From positions 51,829 to 115,828 of the forward strand of contig MZZL01000125.1 in assembly GCA_002749535.1 (NCBI GenBank): a stretch of 64,000 bases of DNA, written 5' to 3'. Each line of letters starts with the position of its first letter. Position 1 is the stretch's first letter. The DNA comes from Apophysomyces variabilis (Eukaryota > Mucoromycota > Mucoromycetes > Mucorales > Mucoraceae). Positions 13,633 to 24,947 of this stretch are shown piece after piece. Under the pieces are notes generated by a model. The model saw only the letters and a program-made list of their open reading frames with translations, ran no database searches and was not told the origin of the DNA. The translations under genes were made by a program, and so were the position numbers.

Positions 13633-15349
13633 ATGTCCGAAATCGCTTACCCGTCTCAGCTTCCTACACCGGATAGCAAACCAATACCGGAGGAGCTGAC
13701 CGAGGTGAGCGACAAGGCTGTGGTTCAACTGCTAACAAAGTTGGATGAGGTGCGTGAATATATAATATACAAATGCCTTTTGCGCAATTCTGTGCTCATA
13801 ACAACTTATGGCATAGGGTGCCCAAACCGTCGCCAATTTACGTTCCATTCTCACCCTGAAGACGGCCGAGCTTAATGAATTGATAGCTCAGTTAGAGTTG
13901 ACCAACCAAGTTATCCTCAATGTCGAAACTTCAACAGCCCAGATCGAATCGATCTTGCGAGACATGGGCATTTCTGATGATCCTATGCGCGCATCTATGC
14001 TGATCAACGCCGAAGCGAGCTTGGACTTGGCCATAAAGTCGGCTAGCAATCTATGCGCGGATACGAAATCGATCGGCAGACGACCGTCCATAATAAGCAG
14101 TAGCAGCCAAGGCGCAGATCAGGAACGACGCCATCGCGGAGTAAGCTTTTGTTTCTTTTTTGCCTGCTTTCCAAGACCTGACGAATTTTCTTCCGATTAG
14201 ACGGCGAAGTACACATCCAGGATTCGATACAAGCCTGATCCGAAGCATATCTTGCGCCAGTTGAATAACATCATACAATACCTTGAATTGGATGGTGGCA
14301 AATTCTTCGAAGCGATCGGCACTACAAGTAAGGCGAAAGGCTTAAAAAAAGGAAAGGAACGAAATACAGATTCTAATGGACATCATGTTTCCTAGCTGAT
14401 GTGGAGACGCTACAAAAGGCCTATGTAGATCTTGATTTGGCAAAAACAATTGCTCTCTCGGCGAAAAGCAATTTTAAACGCAGAACGATTCTTTTGCGTT
14501 CCAGAGCACGTAGCAATATAGAACAAGTGAAATTGGTAAAGATCGCAGGGCATTCCATTTGTTTGTCTAACGGAATGAGGTTATAGCTCGGAGAAAAGAT
14601 CAGAGAAAGTGAATCGCTATGGAAGACCTACACTAGGAATGCCCCTTTGAAGATAGATGGTAAAGACGTCCTGACTATTCTGGATCAAGAAGATGAATTG
14701 TTGGCCAAAAATGTAAGGAGTTTGGTAAAATGTTGGATGATAGTCATTAATGATTCTATTGTAGCTGCCGGTGTACCCATCACGTATGTCGTACGACAGT
14801 GCGAATAAACGCCTGTCTACCTCATCCTCATTTTCGGATAACGCTCGGCCAGTTTTGGCGAATAGTTCGTCTGCAAAATCAAATGACTCATCAAGATCAT
14901 TTACTCGAGCTGTGTCAAGTCGTCGGCCATCCATACAAGCTGCTGATTCCAACATACCAATTGCTAGTCCTGTTATTCGTCCTGCATCTATTATACCCGC
15001 TGCGACAGGGACAAGTGCAGCTAATGTTAAGAAAGTATATCGACACTCTGCAGGCGCACGGCCAAGCCCCGTTAAGGTTGCTTCTACCACACTTAATGGT
15101 CCTCGTGCAAGGACCAGCTCCTTGACAGCGAGCAGAATCAGCAAAGAAAATGTACCTGTCGCGAAACCAACACTTCCCGTTACCAAGACAAAAGCTCCAT
15201 CGCCTGCCGCTTCACCTATGATAACACCTACCGATACTAAGAAACCTATGACTAAGTCGCCGTCACAGCGTGGACCTGGATCGACGCTTCGATTGCGCAG
15301 TATGCTTGCTAAACGTAATCAATCTATGAAGCCTAGTGAAGGAGTCTAA
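13633..15349 (+). CDS. Probable microtubule plus-end (EB1-binding, Kar9-like) protein
   Basis: Six exons read by eye (13633-13749, 13817-14140, 14201-14327, 14396-14535, 14587-14712, 14765-15349), 472 aa. Residues 1 to about 280 are mainly helical with coiled-coil character. Residues 280-472 are a Ser/Pro/Thr/Arg/Lys-rich tail of high positive charge. The tail holds two SxIP motifs, SNIP (14948-14959) and SIIP (14987-14998), set among basic and proline residues, the known EB1/Bim1-binding signature of plus-end tracking proteins. A folded N-terminal part plus an SxIP tail is the layout of Kar9-type spindle-positioning proteins. That family match is inference; I did not recognise a diagnostic domain. 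The ATG at 13633 is used, as the upstream frame start would be TTG. Confidence 0.6.
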
Positions 15350-15550
15350 GGAGAGTCAAGGAGAAGTAGACACTAAGAAAGAAGAATAATGATCACGGGG
15401 TAGATCAAAGAACAGCTACTTTGGCCGGGAAAAAAAAAAGAATAAGGTGCAGGTTTTTATGAGCCTCCCTTAGTTTCTGTTTCCCGCCCCTTCGGCCAAT
15501 CTCCCAAAGCTCCCTAATTCTTTTTTCCATCAACTTACACAAGCTATCGA

Positions 15551-15598
15551 TTCTCTCTCTCTCTTTCTCTTTCTCTCTCTCTCTCTCTTTCTTTTTCA
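15551..15598. repeat. CT-rich polypyrimidine tract
   Basis: Nearly pure C/T microsatellite about 170 bases upstream of the kinase start. It may be part of that gene's promoter or leader. The wider 15350-15769 spacer holds no gene and is pyrimidine-rich throughout. Confidence 0.85.
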
Positions 15599-15769
15599 AT
15601 TGTGTACGTTGTCGCTCCTTTTCACCCTGTCTCTCGTTGGATCCCAAGCTGGCATATAATAAAAAAAGCACTAATTAAAGAATCGCCCTTTTTTTTATTT
15701 CCAATTATTAATTCGATTCTTTTTTTTTCTTTTTTACACTTCTTTGTGGTACATTATCCTCTTTTTTCC

Positions 15770-17565
15770 ATGAACAATCTCACGAAAAAAATGCCCATGC
15801 AAAAATCTTGTTCAGATACAACGCCTGGACCTAAATCAACAACAGTTAATACAACAAAACGACGTTCGCTAGGATCTCTGAACCCGCCCAATAGCAAGTT
15901 ATTACGAAGCTGTACTAAGGTCAGCTACAATGAATTTTATTTAAGTTTCAGGCACAAACCTCTCGATATATATTCTCTTTATGTTATACTCCATTGCAGA
16001 AGCAACAACACATTTGGCGATCCCCAGGCCATTGCGAGATTCCCAACATTCTAGGAAACGCTTACTTGCAACCGTTCTCTATTGACCCTTCTCCAACCAA
16101 GAAAAAACCAATCCAATCGAAACCTACACGAGTAAGATGCACAGAAAGAAAAAGAAGAAGAAAAACGTAAATTGGGATATTGACCCCAAGTTTCTTCTGT
16201 ATCTCTATCTTTTTGGTGTTTTTCTGTCAGCCTCCGTGGATTCCCGTTGGCTGTGTCAGTACTTGGTCTTCACCTCCTACGCCCGTTATTAAACCAGACC
16301 AATCTGCATTCGAAAAACGACTGAAGAAAGCCATCCCAAAAATCACCTTGATCAGCTCGCCAAAATCACGTTATTTTGGATCCAAGGAAATAGGAACAGG
16401 GTAAAAAAAAAATTACTATATCTAACCATGGCCAACAAAATGAATTTACTCTTTTCTCCTTTTTCCCTTTTCCCAGTGTCAATGGAGCAGTTGTCCAAGT
16501 ATGGGTTCGTGGAGGGACGGGCGCTGGCGCCGCTTCCTCCGCTGCCAATGGCTCCAACAACACAAAGACTAAGCTGGCTTTGAAACGATGCAAATTAGAC
16601 AGCGATCGAGAGTATCGTGCAGCCATTGTGCGCGAGCTTAGGATCATGGCCAGCGGTCATGCAAACCTTATTGAACTCAGAGAAGCTGCAGTTTTCCGAA
16701 ATGAGGTTTGGATTGCTATGGATCTCATGCGATGTAGTGTCTTTGCTGTACTATGCTGTCGAGCTTTGCCTGAAGAGCACGCTATCTATGTCGTCCGAGA
16801 GGTAAATAAATTCATCGCAAGGCACCTAAATTCATTTTTTTCCTTCTTCTTCAGACATTGAATGCCTTGGCCTACCTTCACTCGAAAGGATTCATTCATC
16901 GGGATATAAAATGTGAAAACCTTCTCATCGGACACAACGGTGAAATCAAACTAGGTAAAAATCGGGTGCAGCCATCTGCGTATTTGTTTTCCAAGTGATG
17001 AATATGGAATGATTAAAACCCTGCCCTTCATTACAGCTGATTTTGGATTGGCAACTAGCACGAAGCATGTTAACCGAGAACGACTTGGTACAGCAAAGGT
17101 ACGCCAAACATGTCGGGCGGGATAAACCGTGTTTAACGTGACATCTGTTTAGTGGATGGCGCCCGAAGTGGTCCGGGAACAGCCATATGACGAAAAGGTG
17201 GATTTGTGGTCCCTAGGAATTGCGCTGATTGAAATGATGGACCGTGTGCCTCCCCATTATATGGCCAAGCCTGACGATCTTGTGTTCGAGCTGATCCTTG
17301 AAGAACCCAGCCCCACGTTTACCTACAGCTACCCCACTGTCTATTGTACCGGCCTTGTGGCATGGCTTTTGGAGGAACAGGCGGAGAACCGACCACCTGC
17401 AAAAGACGTCATCTTGGTAAGCTTAAAGAAAGGCTATCCATGCTATAGGCTTCTCCCCCTTACTGATCTCTTATCCAGGAGTTGGAGTTGCATATCAATC
17501 AATGCCTACTAAAATGTAGCAGTGCCAAAGAATTTTCCGACTTCGTCGTAAAGACACTCAGCTAG
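15770..17565 (+). CDS. STE20/PAK-like serine/threonine protein kinase
   Basis: Eight exons (15770-15919, 16000-16131, 16231-16400, 16477-16801, 16855-16954, 17037-17098, 17153-17416, 17479-17565), 429 aa. Residues 1 to about 140 are a basic, low-complexity N-terminus with [14 protein letters not shown] and a proline-rich stretch. The kinase domain follows to about residue 410: Gly-rich loop GTGVNGAVV, Lys in [18 protein letters not shown] catalytic loop, DFG in [20 protein letters not shown] activation segment end and [12 protein letters not shown]. The HRDIKxEN and GTxxWMAPEV signatures place it with the STE20 group, closest in feel to PAK. I see no CRIB motif in the N-terminus, so control by Cdc42/Rac is not supported. 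All catalytic residues are present, so it should be active. Confidence 0.85.
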
Positions 17566-20500
17566 TGTGTCCGCTTCACACCAAGTATCAAGGCGAACAG
17601 CTCCTTCCATTGCTTTTTTTTTTGTTCGCATCATCTAATGAGTATATCCTATTACCCTTCTATTTCCATTTCAAATGGTTTTGCAGAAAAGTTTATTTGT
17701 TTACATTTCATATTCCACTCTTTACTTTATTATTGCTATAGCATAAACATTCCATAATCATCATGCCTTACATTAATGCATACGATGAATGACCTTTCTT
17801 GAAAGACAGCAATTCTATAGAAACCAGGATATTCTAGTACAGAAACATTAGACCTGCGATAAGAATTCGAACTATTGGGTAACTGTTTTGCATGACATAC
17901 TGTGTGTCTTGTATTGCTTGAACGCTCCAGTATACATTAATCGAGAATAGGTAAAAGATGCCATTTTCCGCTTGTATTCAATGTCTACACTTTATCTCTT
18001 ATTTTGTCTTATATTTTCATTGGAAAAGCCTTGTGTATGGTTCAGCAGGAGAGATTATAGTTACATATGTCCACTTCATTTTCGTTGAATAATCCCTTTA
18101 ACTATATTGTCTATAGCGATCTTGACGTTGTAGCGATGTACTTCATTATGAACAATGTGACTTGTAACTGATATTGCGCGAGTGGCCTTTCCTTGTTGTC
18201 ACATCTGCTCTTGATGAGTCATCTTTAGAACGTTTCCAAGACCGCCTAGACTAAGATACTATAGATCATTGATTTGAATGAATGCGTCTGATATGTTGTT
18301 CCCTGTTGTTCTTAGAAATTCTTTTTCTGTCATTACGATTCTCTGTTACCGGTATGTATTAACCTTCTCTGGTTACTTGATAATTTATAGTTTGATCATG
18401 TTCGGTGCAGTTGGCATGCTTTCGTATCCTATGACCTTCCTGCTCTCTTCTTTCCCTCTTCTCTTCTTCAGTTTCATGGTGAGCTTCGGCCTGCCCTCGT
18501 AAATTCTCCATGCGTGGGACAGGGATACGGTGTCTATAGTTTGTCAGCTTTATCGAATGAATTTGACATACGCTGTGAACGTCATTTTCTTATAGCTGTA
18601 GCGGTTGGTGGATTTTTCTCTTTATTGATCTTGTTCCATACCAGATAAGATAAGCCGCAGTCCCTTCCGGTGTGCAAAGTTTACTGCTCGCAGAGAGGTG
18701 TAGCAGGCCGAGGAATTGTCTTATTTATCAGTTGCGAACTGATTTCTGCGCTTCTCCAATAAAATTTGTGTCTGCTGCGAGTTCAAGTCAGTGGAAGTGC
18801 TTATACGAGCATGTCTGGGGACAACGGAACCAGAGCGGAAAAGGGTGCTTTCCTTTCCTTTTAGTTAGCTCAGATCACCGAAACTAGAATGTAACAGCCA
18901 TTCATAGGACATCCATCGATTTCATATCAATAGCAATGGTAAGGGATACAGATAGAATAAAGGACAATATCACCCTTCATGTAAATACACTGAGCATAGA
19001 GGCAAGGCAATATTGCGAAACCGAAGCTAAAGAGGACATCATTATTGCATTGTATGTCTTAAACTTGCCGCGTATGTCACTATCTAATTGACGCGAAATG
19101 GACATTAGGCAGCGCAACTACATCCTGCATCAGCATGAAAATACTTTGAGATAAGTGGGAACACAAATATTCAATATCCTGTAGATAATATCCTATGGAC
19201 ATTGTCAGCAAATATGCATTTGAGCTATGCGTGGCCCTTCATATAAAAAACAGCGTATTTAAACGTATTTATTGATAAGGAAGCAATCCAGGATTGGTCA
19301 TCAATCAGTTGCTATCAATAGCAAGGGGTAGCTTCAGTTCTCTTAATAATCAATGTAGGAAAATCATATGTGAAATAGAAACCTTTAGCTTATATGCGCG
19401 ACATTATATCTAGTAAAACGGACCGGACACGATCCCTTACTATGGCAGAAAGGTAATTTTTCTATTCTGATCTTTATACGAATACCAATTGCAGTCTAGT
19501 TTCAGCCAGCACCAACAAGAGTATTTGCTGGCTTGAGAAGTCCCGAGTAGGTATTACGCAAAGTTGAAATTGCACGTTTTCCACCTCGATCAAATATCCT
19601 TAGCAACAAGTGATCCTTCTACTAATATGCTATGGGTAAGCTGTTGACTTTTACCTAGATGATACTCATCTCCTTAAAAAACCATTAATAACTTTTTAGG
19701 AGGGCAGGAGCAACGCGCTCCCTTTCATTTCATTTAGAACTTGCATAATCTTTGTAGACGGAAACTGGTCTATAGTACCCTCCCCCAACAAGGCGACAAG
19801 GGTACCAAAACGTACATTCTTTTTTTTGTTCTAATAGAATTAACTTCATTCTGACGTCTGGAAAGTGACACAAGTAAACGTATAGAGATTTGTTTGATAC
19901 TCATACCAAGCACGAATGTTCTGGCCACCGTTTACAATGCATACGACGCATGAATAACAGTATTTTTAACTAAGTTACACAGATGGATTCGACTGCGCCC
20001 TATATTTGGAGATCGGGACAGATACAACCGACTTGTTAAGCATGTATAACGTATATGGTATAAAGAATTCCATTACATACATCTTACGTTGTCTACGATT
20101 CCGAGGCTTTCAGGGTTCTTTATGGGAGAAGACATGTACTACAGGGTTGTGGTGTGTTAACCATGGTCCGATAACTTTTTTTTTTGCTTTTTCTCACAGT
20201 TGGTTATTCTGCAAATCCTAGCCGCTCTTTGGCTTTCACGTGGCATTGAAGAGAAATCAGACATCTGCAGAATTCAACACTAATATTATCACTCCTAGCA
20301 CAGCTTATATAGTATCAGGCAAAGATTCAAGTCATAGAATAATTTCAACAACGGTTTGCAGTTAGAAACATCATGGTCTGAAGATAGAGACAAAATATAG
20401 AATGCGAGACAAGATTTTGTCAGCATTGCTTGCTAGTGAATGCCAACCAACGAAAGGGAGCACAGGGTTTGTACCGCCGGCTCCTGTCCTCTTACGCCAT

Positions 20501-21553
20501 ACGTCGTCATTTCTTTTTAGGACAAACAAGCCGATGCTTGCTCGACAAAAAGCTCCTTCAGCATTGCCAATGGTCTGAGGGTGTGTTCCTTATATCACTT
20601 TGTATGCTCTACACAAAGATATATTAATTGTGCATATAAAGAACATGCAGATTATTCATATTAGCGTTTGTTTCTTCTCTGTTTTGACCTTTATTATCAA
20701 GTAGGGCAAACAGAAATAAAACGGCTGTTTGTGTTTTTGTTTCGCTATGCGCTATGGTATACAGATATTTTCTTGGCGGTTGGCTGGAGCGTTTGCATGT
20801 TTTCCGCGCATGCCTTGCCCTTTTGTTTGTGGTATGGTACACAATGTTTGTGTGATGGCTTACATCCGCTAAATGCCTCACAACGTGTCATGTACTACCC
20901 AATAGAGGACAAAGAGGAAAAAATAGAGCTTGGACGGCAGTGTCAACAAATGAGGAAAGCAAGCGGTCATTGCTATCCTCACCTTTGAACTGTAGCATCA
21001 GTTTCATGTTTTCTCACACGCATGAAAAGTAAACAGACATCGTAGCTTGGGAATTTTGGGAGTTTCTACCAAGTGTCACACTGCCTAACAGAAAATAGAA
21101 CTTGTTCAAGGTTGGCATAAATTCCGGGTTTTCGCGATGTGTAAGAAGAAGCATGACGAATCCTCGGATGATGGATCGTTTTTTAGCGCATTAAAAAGCT
21201 TTAGCCCTTAATTCTTTTTTTTTGTGCTTTTGGATGATTTAATGCAATATGAGATTTTCGGAGGCTTCAATTGGATTGGATCAACGAGGTCCCAAAATGT
21301 CTTCTGTCTTAATTTTTGTGGTTGACATTCCGCACAATCAAGGGCCCGCTTCTGTCCGTGCGTACATTGACAAGAAATTTCGCACGCTATGGTAATACAA
21401 CTGGTCTCTGCGTTCCAGAAAAAATTTTTTTTTCAAAGTAACATAAACAGGTAACGTCGAGTTAACGCATATAAAAGGATGGATAAACAACGGCATTCGA
21501 TTTGAATCATTCTCCGAGGTTCTATCAAGTCTTACTCTACTCAAGCCAATACA
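17566..21553. other. Gene-poor 4-kb stretch
   Basis: Downstream of the kinase and upstream of the Cys-rich cluster. Only short ORFs (up to 106 codons, 20668-20988) without recognisable domains. Stretches near 20000-20620 read as protein-like in patches and could be old transposon debris, but no motif supports that. The last 90 bases hold the TATA box of the next gene. Confidence 0.5.
21470..21476 (+). promoter_or_regulatory. TATA box of first Cys-rich gene
   Basis: TATAAAA 84 bases upstream of the ATG at 21554. The two paralogous genes downstream have TATA boxes at 63-70 bases, which supports it as functional. Confidence 0.65.
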
Positions 21554-21978
21554 ATGATGCGCATTCAGTTCTTCGCTATCTTCTCTCTTTTGATTGCTTG
21601 CGTTTTCGGCGCTACCATTGCTAACAAGGCCGCTTTGGGTATTTTGAAATTGGGTTTTTTGCTTTCTGATCTGAGGCTAACAATCCTTTCCTTAGAATGC
21701 CCTGAAACTAAGATTCCTTGCCCTTCCTGCGGTGATGATTCTTATTGTGTCTATCCTGATAGTGGAGGATGCGTTGATGCCGGTTTCCCCGCTTGTAAGC
21801 CCAAGAACTGCACTCATTTCTTGTGCGAAACCAGACGCATTGCGTGGTAGGTCATTCCACAGGTTTGGTTGGCTGGGTAGCTCATAAAATCACTTGTAGC
21901 CCTGCCGAATGCCCCTTCTCTTGCCGCTATAAGGGACCCGAATGCTGCCCCTTCAATGGCGAACCCTACTGTCCTTAA
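21554..21978 (+). CDS. Secreted Cys-rich protein 1 of tandem cluster
   Basis: Three exons (21554-21638, 21696-21846, 21900-21978), 104 aa. Residues 1 to about 20 form a signal peptide (hydrophobic LLIACVFGA). The mature part holds two modules: ECPETKIPCPSCGDDSYC with YPDSGGC and AGFPAC (module A), then, across intron 2, CPAECPFSCRYKG with ECCPFNG and a final YCP (module B). Intron 2 splits a Cys codon TG|C. Reading through the intron would give a false W-stop. The same intron phases and spacing occur in the paralogue at 23976. The CPxC heading recalls Opy2-type extracellular domains, but no transmembrane segment follows. Function unknown; likely a secreted or wall protein. Confidence 0.8.
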
Positions 21979-23975
21979 TTTCATTCTTGTAGCATTGTTA
22001 GCCAAAAAAAAAACAAAAGTTTTAGTTAGTATCTGAAGTATAATAAAGATCTTCAATCTCAGTATCGATAAGGTTGTCTTGTCTGTTTAGCAAAATGTTG
22101 TACATGGAAAAACAGCGATCTCTTTTTCTGACGGATTGGTAACACATTTGTACTTTGTGTTGCTTCAGGAATGTCGAAAATCTGGACGTCAACTGACATA
22201 TTTGGATAATTTAACCTTTGTTTGGGCATTTAAAGCTACCACGTTTTAGCTGACTTCCGCCGAACATTTAATACCAACATGAGCGAGGCTGTAGGCTATA
22301 CTCTAAACCTTTGTTCTTTTTATTGTAGCTTAGAAAAATTGTTGAGATTTGTTACTAGTGAGGACCGAAAAGACAACAATAACTGTTCTGTGATTCTACA
22401 CTCACAGCTTGCAATTACTTGCTTCCGTTGCCAAGTCAATAAACGCACCGGACATAGGCCAATGCGCCATTGCTAAGACATGATGTGACTCGGAAGAAAA
22501 AAAAATCTTTTTGCAGGACCAGCAATGAGTGTAACCAAAACCACGTTATATTACGTTTTCGTTGCGTAAGGTCTACAACTTCTTGTGTTTCCCTCTTTTA
22601 AAGCACCGTAAAATGCATTTGCCGCTTTTCTATACAGATGAGAAAGTACAATATCAAAATGTTCCCACCCTAACAGCATCAGTCTTTGAACCATACGTTG
22701 ATTACACTGATGTCAATACGTCAAGCACCTGTTCCTGCACAGTAACACAATGACGGAAAGGAAAGGCCCAGAACAGCGATCGGTGGACCCTGGTGTTTTA
22801 CTATAACGGATTTCGCGATGTAACATATCCGCGCCGCACCAAACACCTAAAGTAAACGCCGCAAGGGTCCTTTCTCTTTCCTTACGCGTGTACTCCGCCG
22901 GTCGGGTCCATCTTGTAAGCTCCCGACTCCCAAACATGATTTTAGAAACGAAAGGTAAACAAAAAATACCGCATGTTGCATAATGGTGTACATACATAGG
23001 AAAAGGAGCAACTTGTTAACTAGGATAACTTATATTTCTCTTTAGCAAAGAATAAAAGTATACAAGAAATCTGTAGCTGTTTGGTTCTTTCAACTGCGAG
23101 CAAACCAAATCTGATTTAAAAGCAGTTATGAAAACGAAAACAGACTATTAATGAATCACATTTCTTCAGGACCAATTTCTTCTATGTGCCTATCCCCATA
23201 TCAAGTGGCCACATTTTTTAGGCAGCTACTCCTTTCATGAAGATAACCCCATGCAGAAAACTACGTCATGCCTTAAAAGTATACTACCCCGTTCACTCCC
23301 CTTCCCCATCGAATTTCTTGTGATCTGCTGTTGTAATCGAAGTGGCGCCACGGCGGTCCCTCTCCGTTTTCGCCGGGACCTTAGTAAATCCGTCAGTCTG
23401 GACTGTACTAACTAAATGAGAAGAAAATGTTGTGTAAAAAAAAAAAAAAAAAAAAGAAAGTTACTGTTGCATTTTTTCCCGCGGTTTTCACCGACAACGT
23501 TCAAATTATGCGCCAAAGCATTGGCCAATGGCCAGCAAAAAGTCACGCTATTCCATCGATAGGTTGAAAGTGGGGAAGCACAATGACAGGCCTTCTCTTT
23601 CCATTCTCATTATAGCAAGAAGTTTGAAGAACACTTCTTGATCTTTGGACATTCCTATATGGTAAGATTCTCACGAAATCTTGTGCTAGTTCTTCTTCTC
23701 GGAATCGCATCTTCAGTCTGATATTGTAGAGCCTAAAACAATAGATGGTTACATTATTTTGACGTTCGGGATTGGCTTCTAATTATAGACCGCTCAGTAA
23801 TACCATGCTAGGGGCGGGATTTATAGTTCGCTGTAGCATAAGGATTTGTATGACAGATCCATGCACCTGCTTGGCACGGCGTAAAACAGGAGCCAGAGAA
23901 TTGTCTATATAAGAGCAAGCACTCATCGTTTTTCCCAAAATTTACATCAAATCAAAAGTGCATCGACTCTCCAAT
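21979..23975. other. Spacer between cluster genes 1 and 2
   Basis: About 2 kb with no supported gene. I looked for a further copy of the CPxECPFSC module and found none on the plus strand. It contains a poly-A run near 23437-23455. The terminal 70 bases carry the promoter of gene 2. Confidence 0.55.
23906..23912 (+). promoter_or_regulatory. TATA box of second Cys-rich gene
   Basis: TATATAA 70 bases upstream of the ATG at 23976, in the same relative place as in the paralogues. Confidence 0.65.
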
Positions 23976-24433
23976 ATGTTCTTCCGCATTCAATCCATTG
24001 TTGCTCTTTTCATTGCTATCGCTACCGTCTTTGCAGCCTCCATTGCTGACGAGAAGTCGTTAGGTAAGCACGCTTAGCCAAACCTTGACACATATAGCTC
24101 ACACTCTGATAAACCATAATAGAGTGCCCCACAACGAAACTGGAATGTCCTCCTTGCGCTGACAACGAAGTTTGCACTTATCCAGACAGTAACGGTTGTG
24201 AAGGTGCCGGTGTGCCAGTCTGTATGGCCAAAAAATGCGATTTTTACTGCCTGATCAAGCGCATTGAATGGTAAAACGAATAAGTGGCCTTTAAAACTGT
24301 TTGGTTCTCATCGTAACTTTAATTTGTCTTGTCATATAGTCCCAGAGAATGCCCGTTTTCTTGTGAATACAAGGGTGGAAACAGCTGCTGCCCCTTCATG
24401 GGACAACCTGTTTGCAAGGACATTAAACAGTAA
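23976..24433 (+). CDS. Secreted Cys-rich protein 2 of tandem cluster
   Basis: Three exons (23976-24063, 24123-24270, 24340-24433), 109 aa. Signal peptide about residues 1-20 (SIVALFIAIATVFAAS). Module A: ECPTTKLECPPCADNEVC, YPDSNGC, GAGVPVC. Module B after intron 2: CPRECPFSCEYKGGNSCCPF and GQPVC, ending DIKQ. Intron 1 falls in phase 1 before the ECP, and intron 2 splits TG|T (Cys), both exactly as in gene 1. The first two exons together are 236 nt in both genes, showing recent or constrained tandem duplication. No membrane anchor or GPI-like tail. Function unknown. Confidence 0.82.
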
Positions 24434-24884
24434 ATCAATATATACATGTCCTTCTCTCTCTCTCGCTTACATTAGACATTATCTTTCTTATAATCTGTAA
24501 AAAAAATAAATATCACGTCCATCAAAGTGCAAAAAAAAAGACGCCTAATGCAAACTTAAACATACAATTTAATGGCACGCAGTTCCGCGCGTGGCCCGCA
24601 AGACCATAGCGGAAAACAATGACCAAAAAAGAACAAAAAGTTTATACGTTTTACTCCCAACTTACACATGCAAATGTTAGCATCAAATTAAGTCGGCTAG
24701 AAGAGTAACTACATCATTAAAAACGAGCATTAGAAGAACGTCCTGTTCTTATTGATGATACGCTCCTTTTCTCTAGTCATTTCCACTTCTCTTCCTCTAT
24801 GCCTACAAGAATGTGATAGCAGGAGATAAAGTAAGAAATGGTCAAAGTGAAGATAGCCATTGTTATTTAAGTGTCAACCAAATG

Positions 24885-24891
24885 TATATAA
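24885..24891 (+). promoter_or_regulatory. TATA box of third Cys-rich gene
   Basis: TATATAA 63 bases upstream of the ATG at 24948, matching the placement in the two smaller paralogues. Confidence 0.6.
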
Positions 24892-24947
24892 TCTGAGGCA
24901 TTGCCCTGTCAATCCTGGAGTTCATTTCTCCCTTTGTTTTCCAGACC

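Noticed and set aside
20668..20988. 106-codon plus-strand ORF
   Set aside because: No domain, no signal peptide with a cleavage context, no splice partners; length is expected by chance in such DNA.
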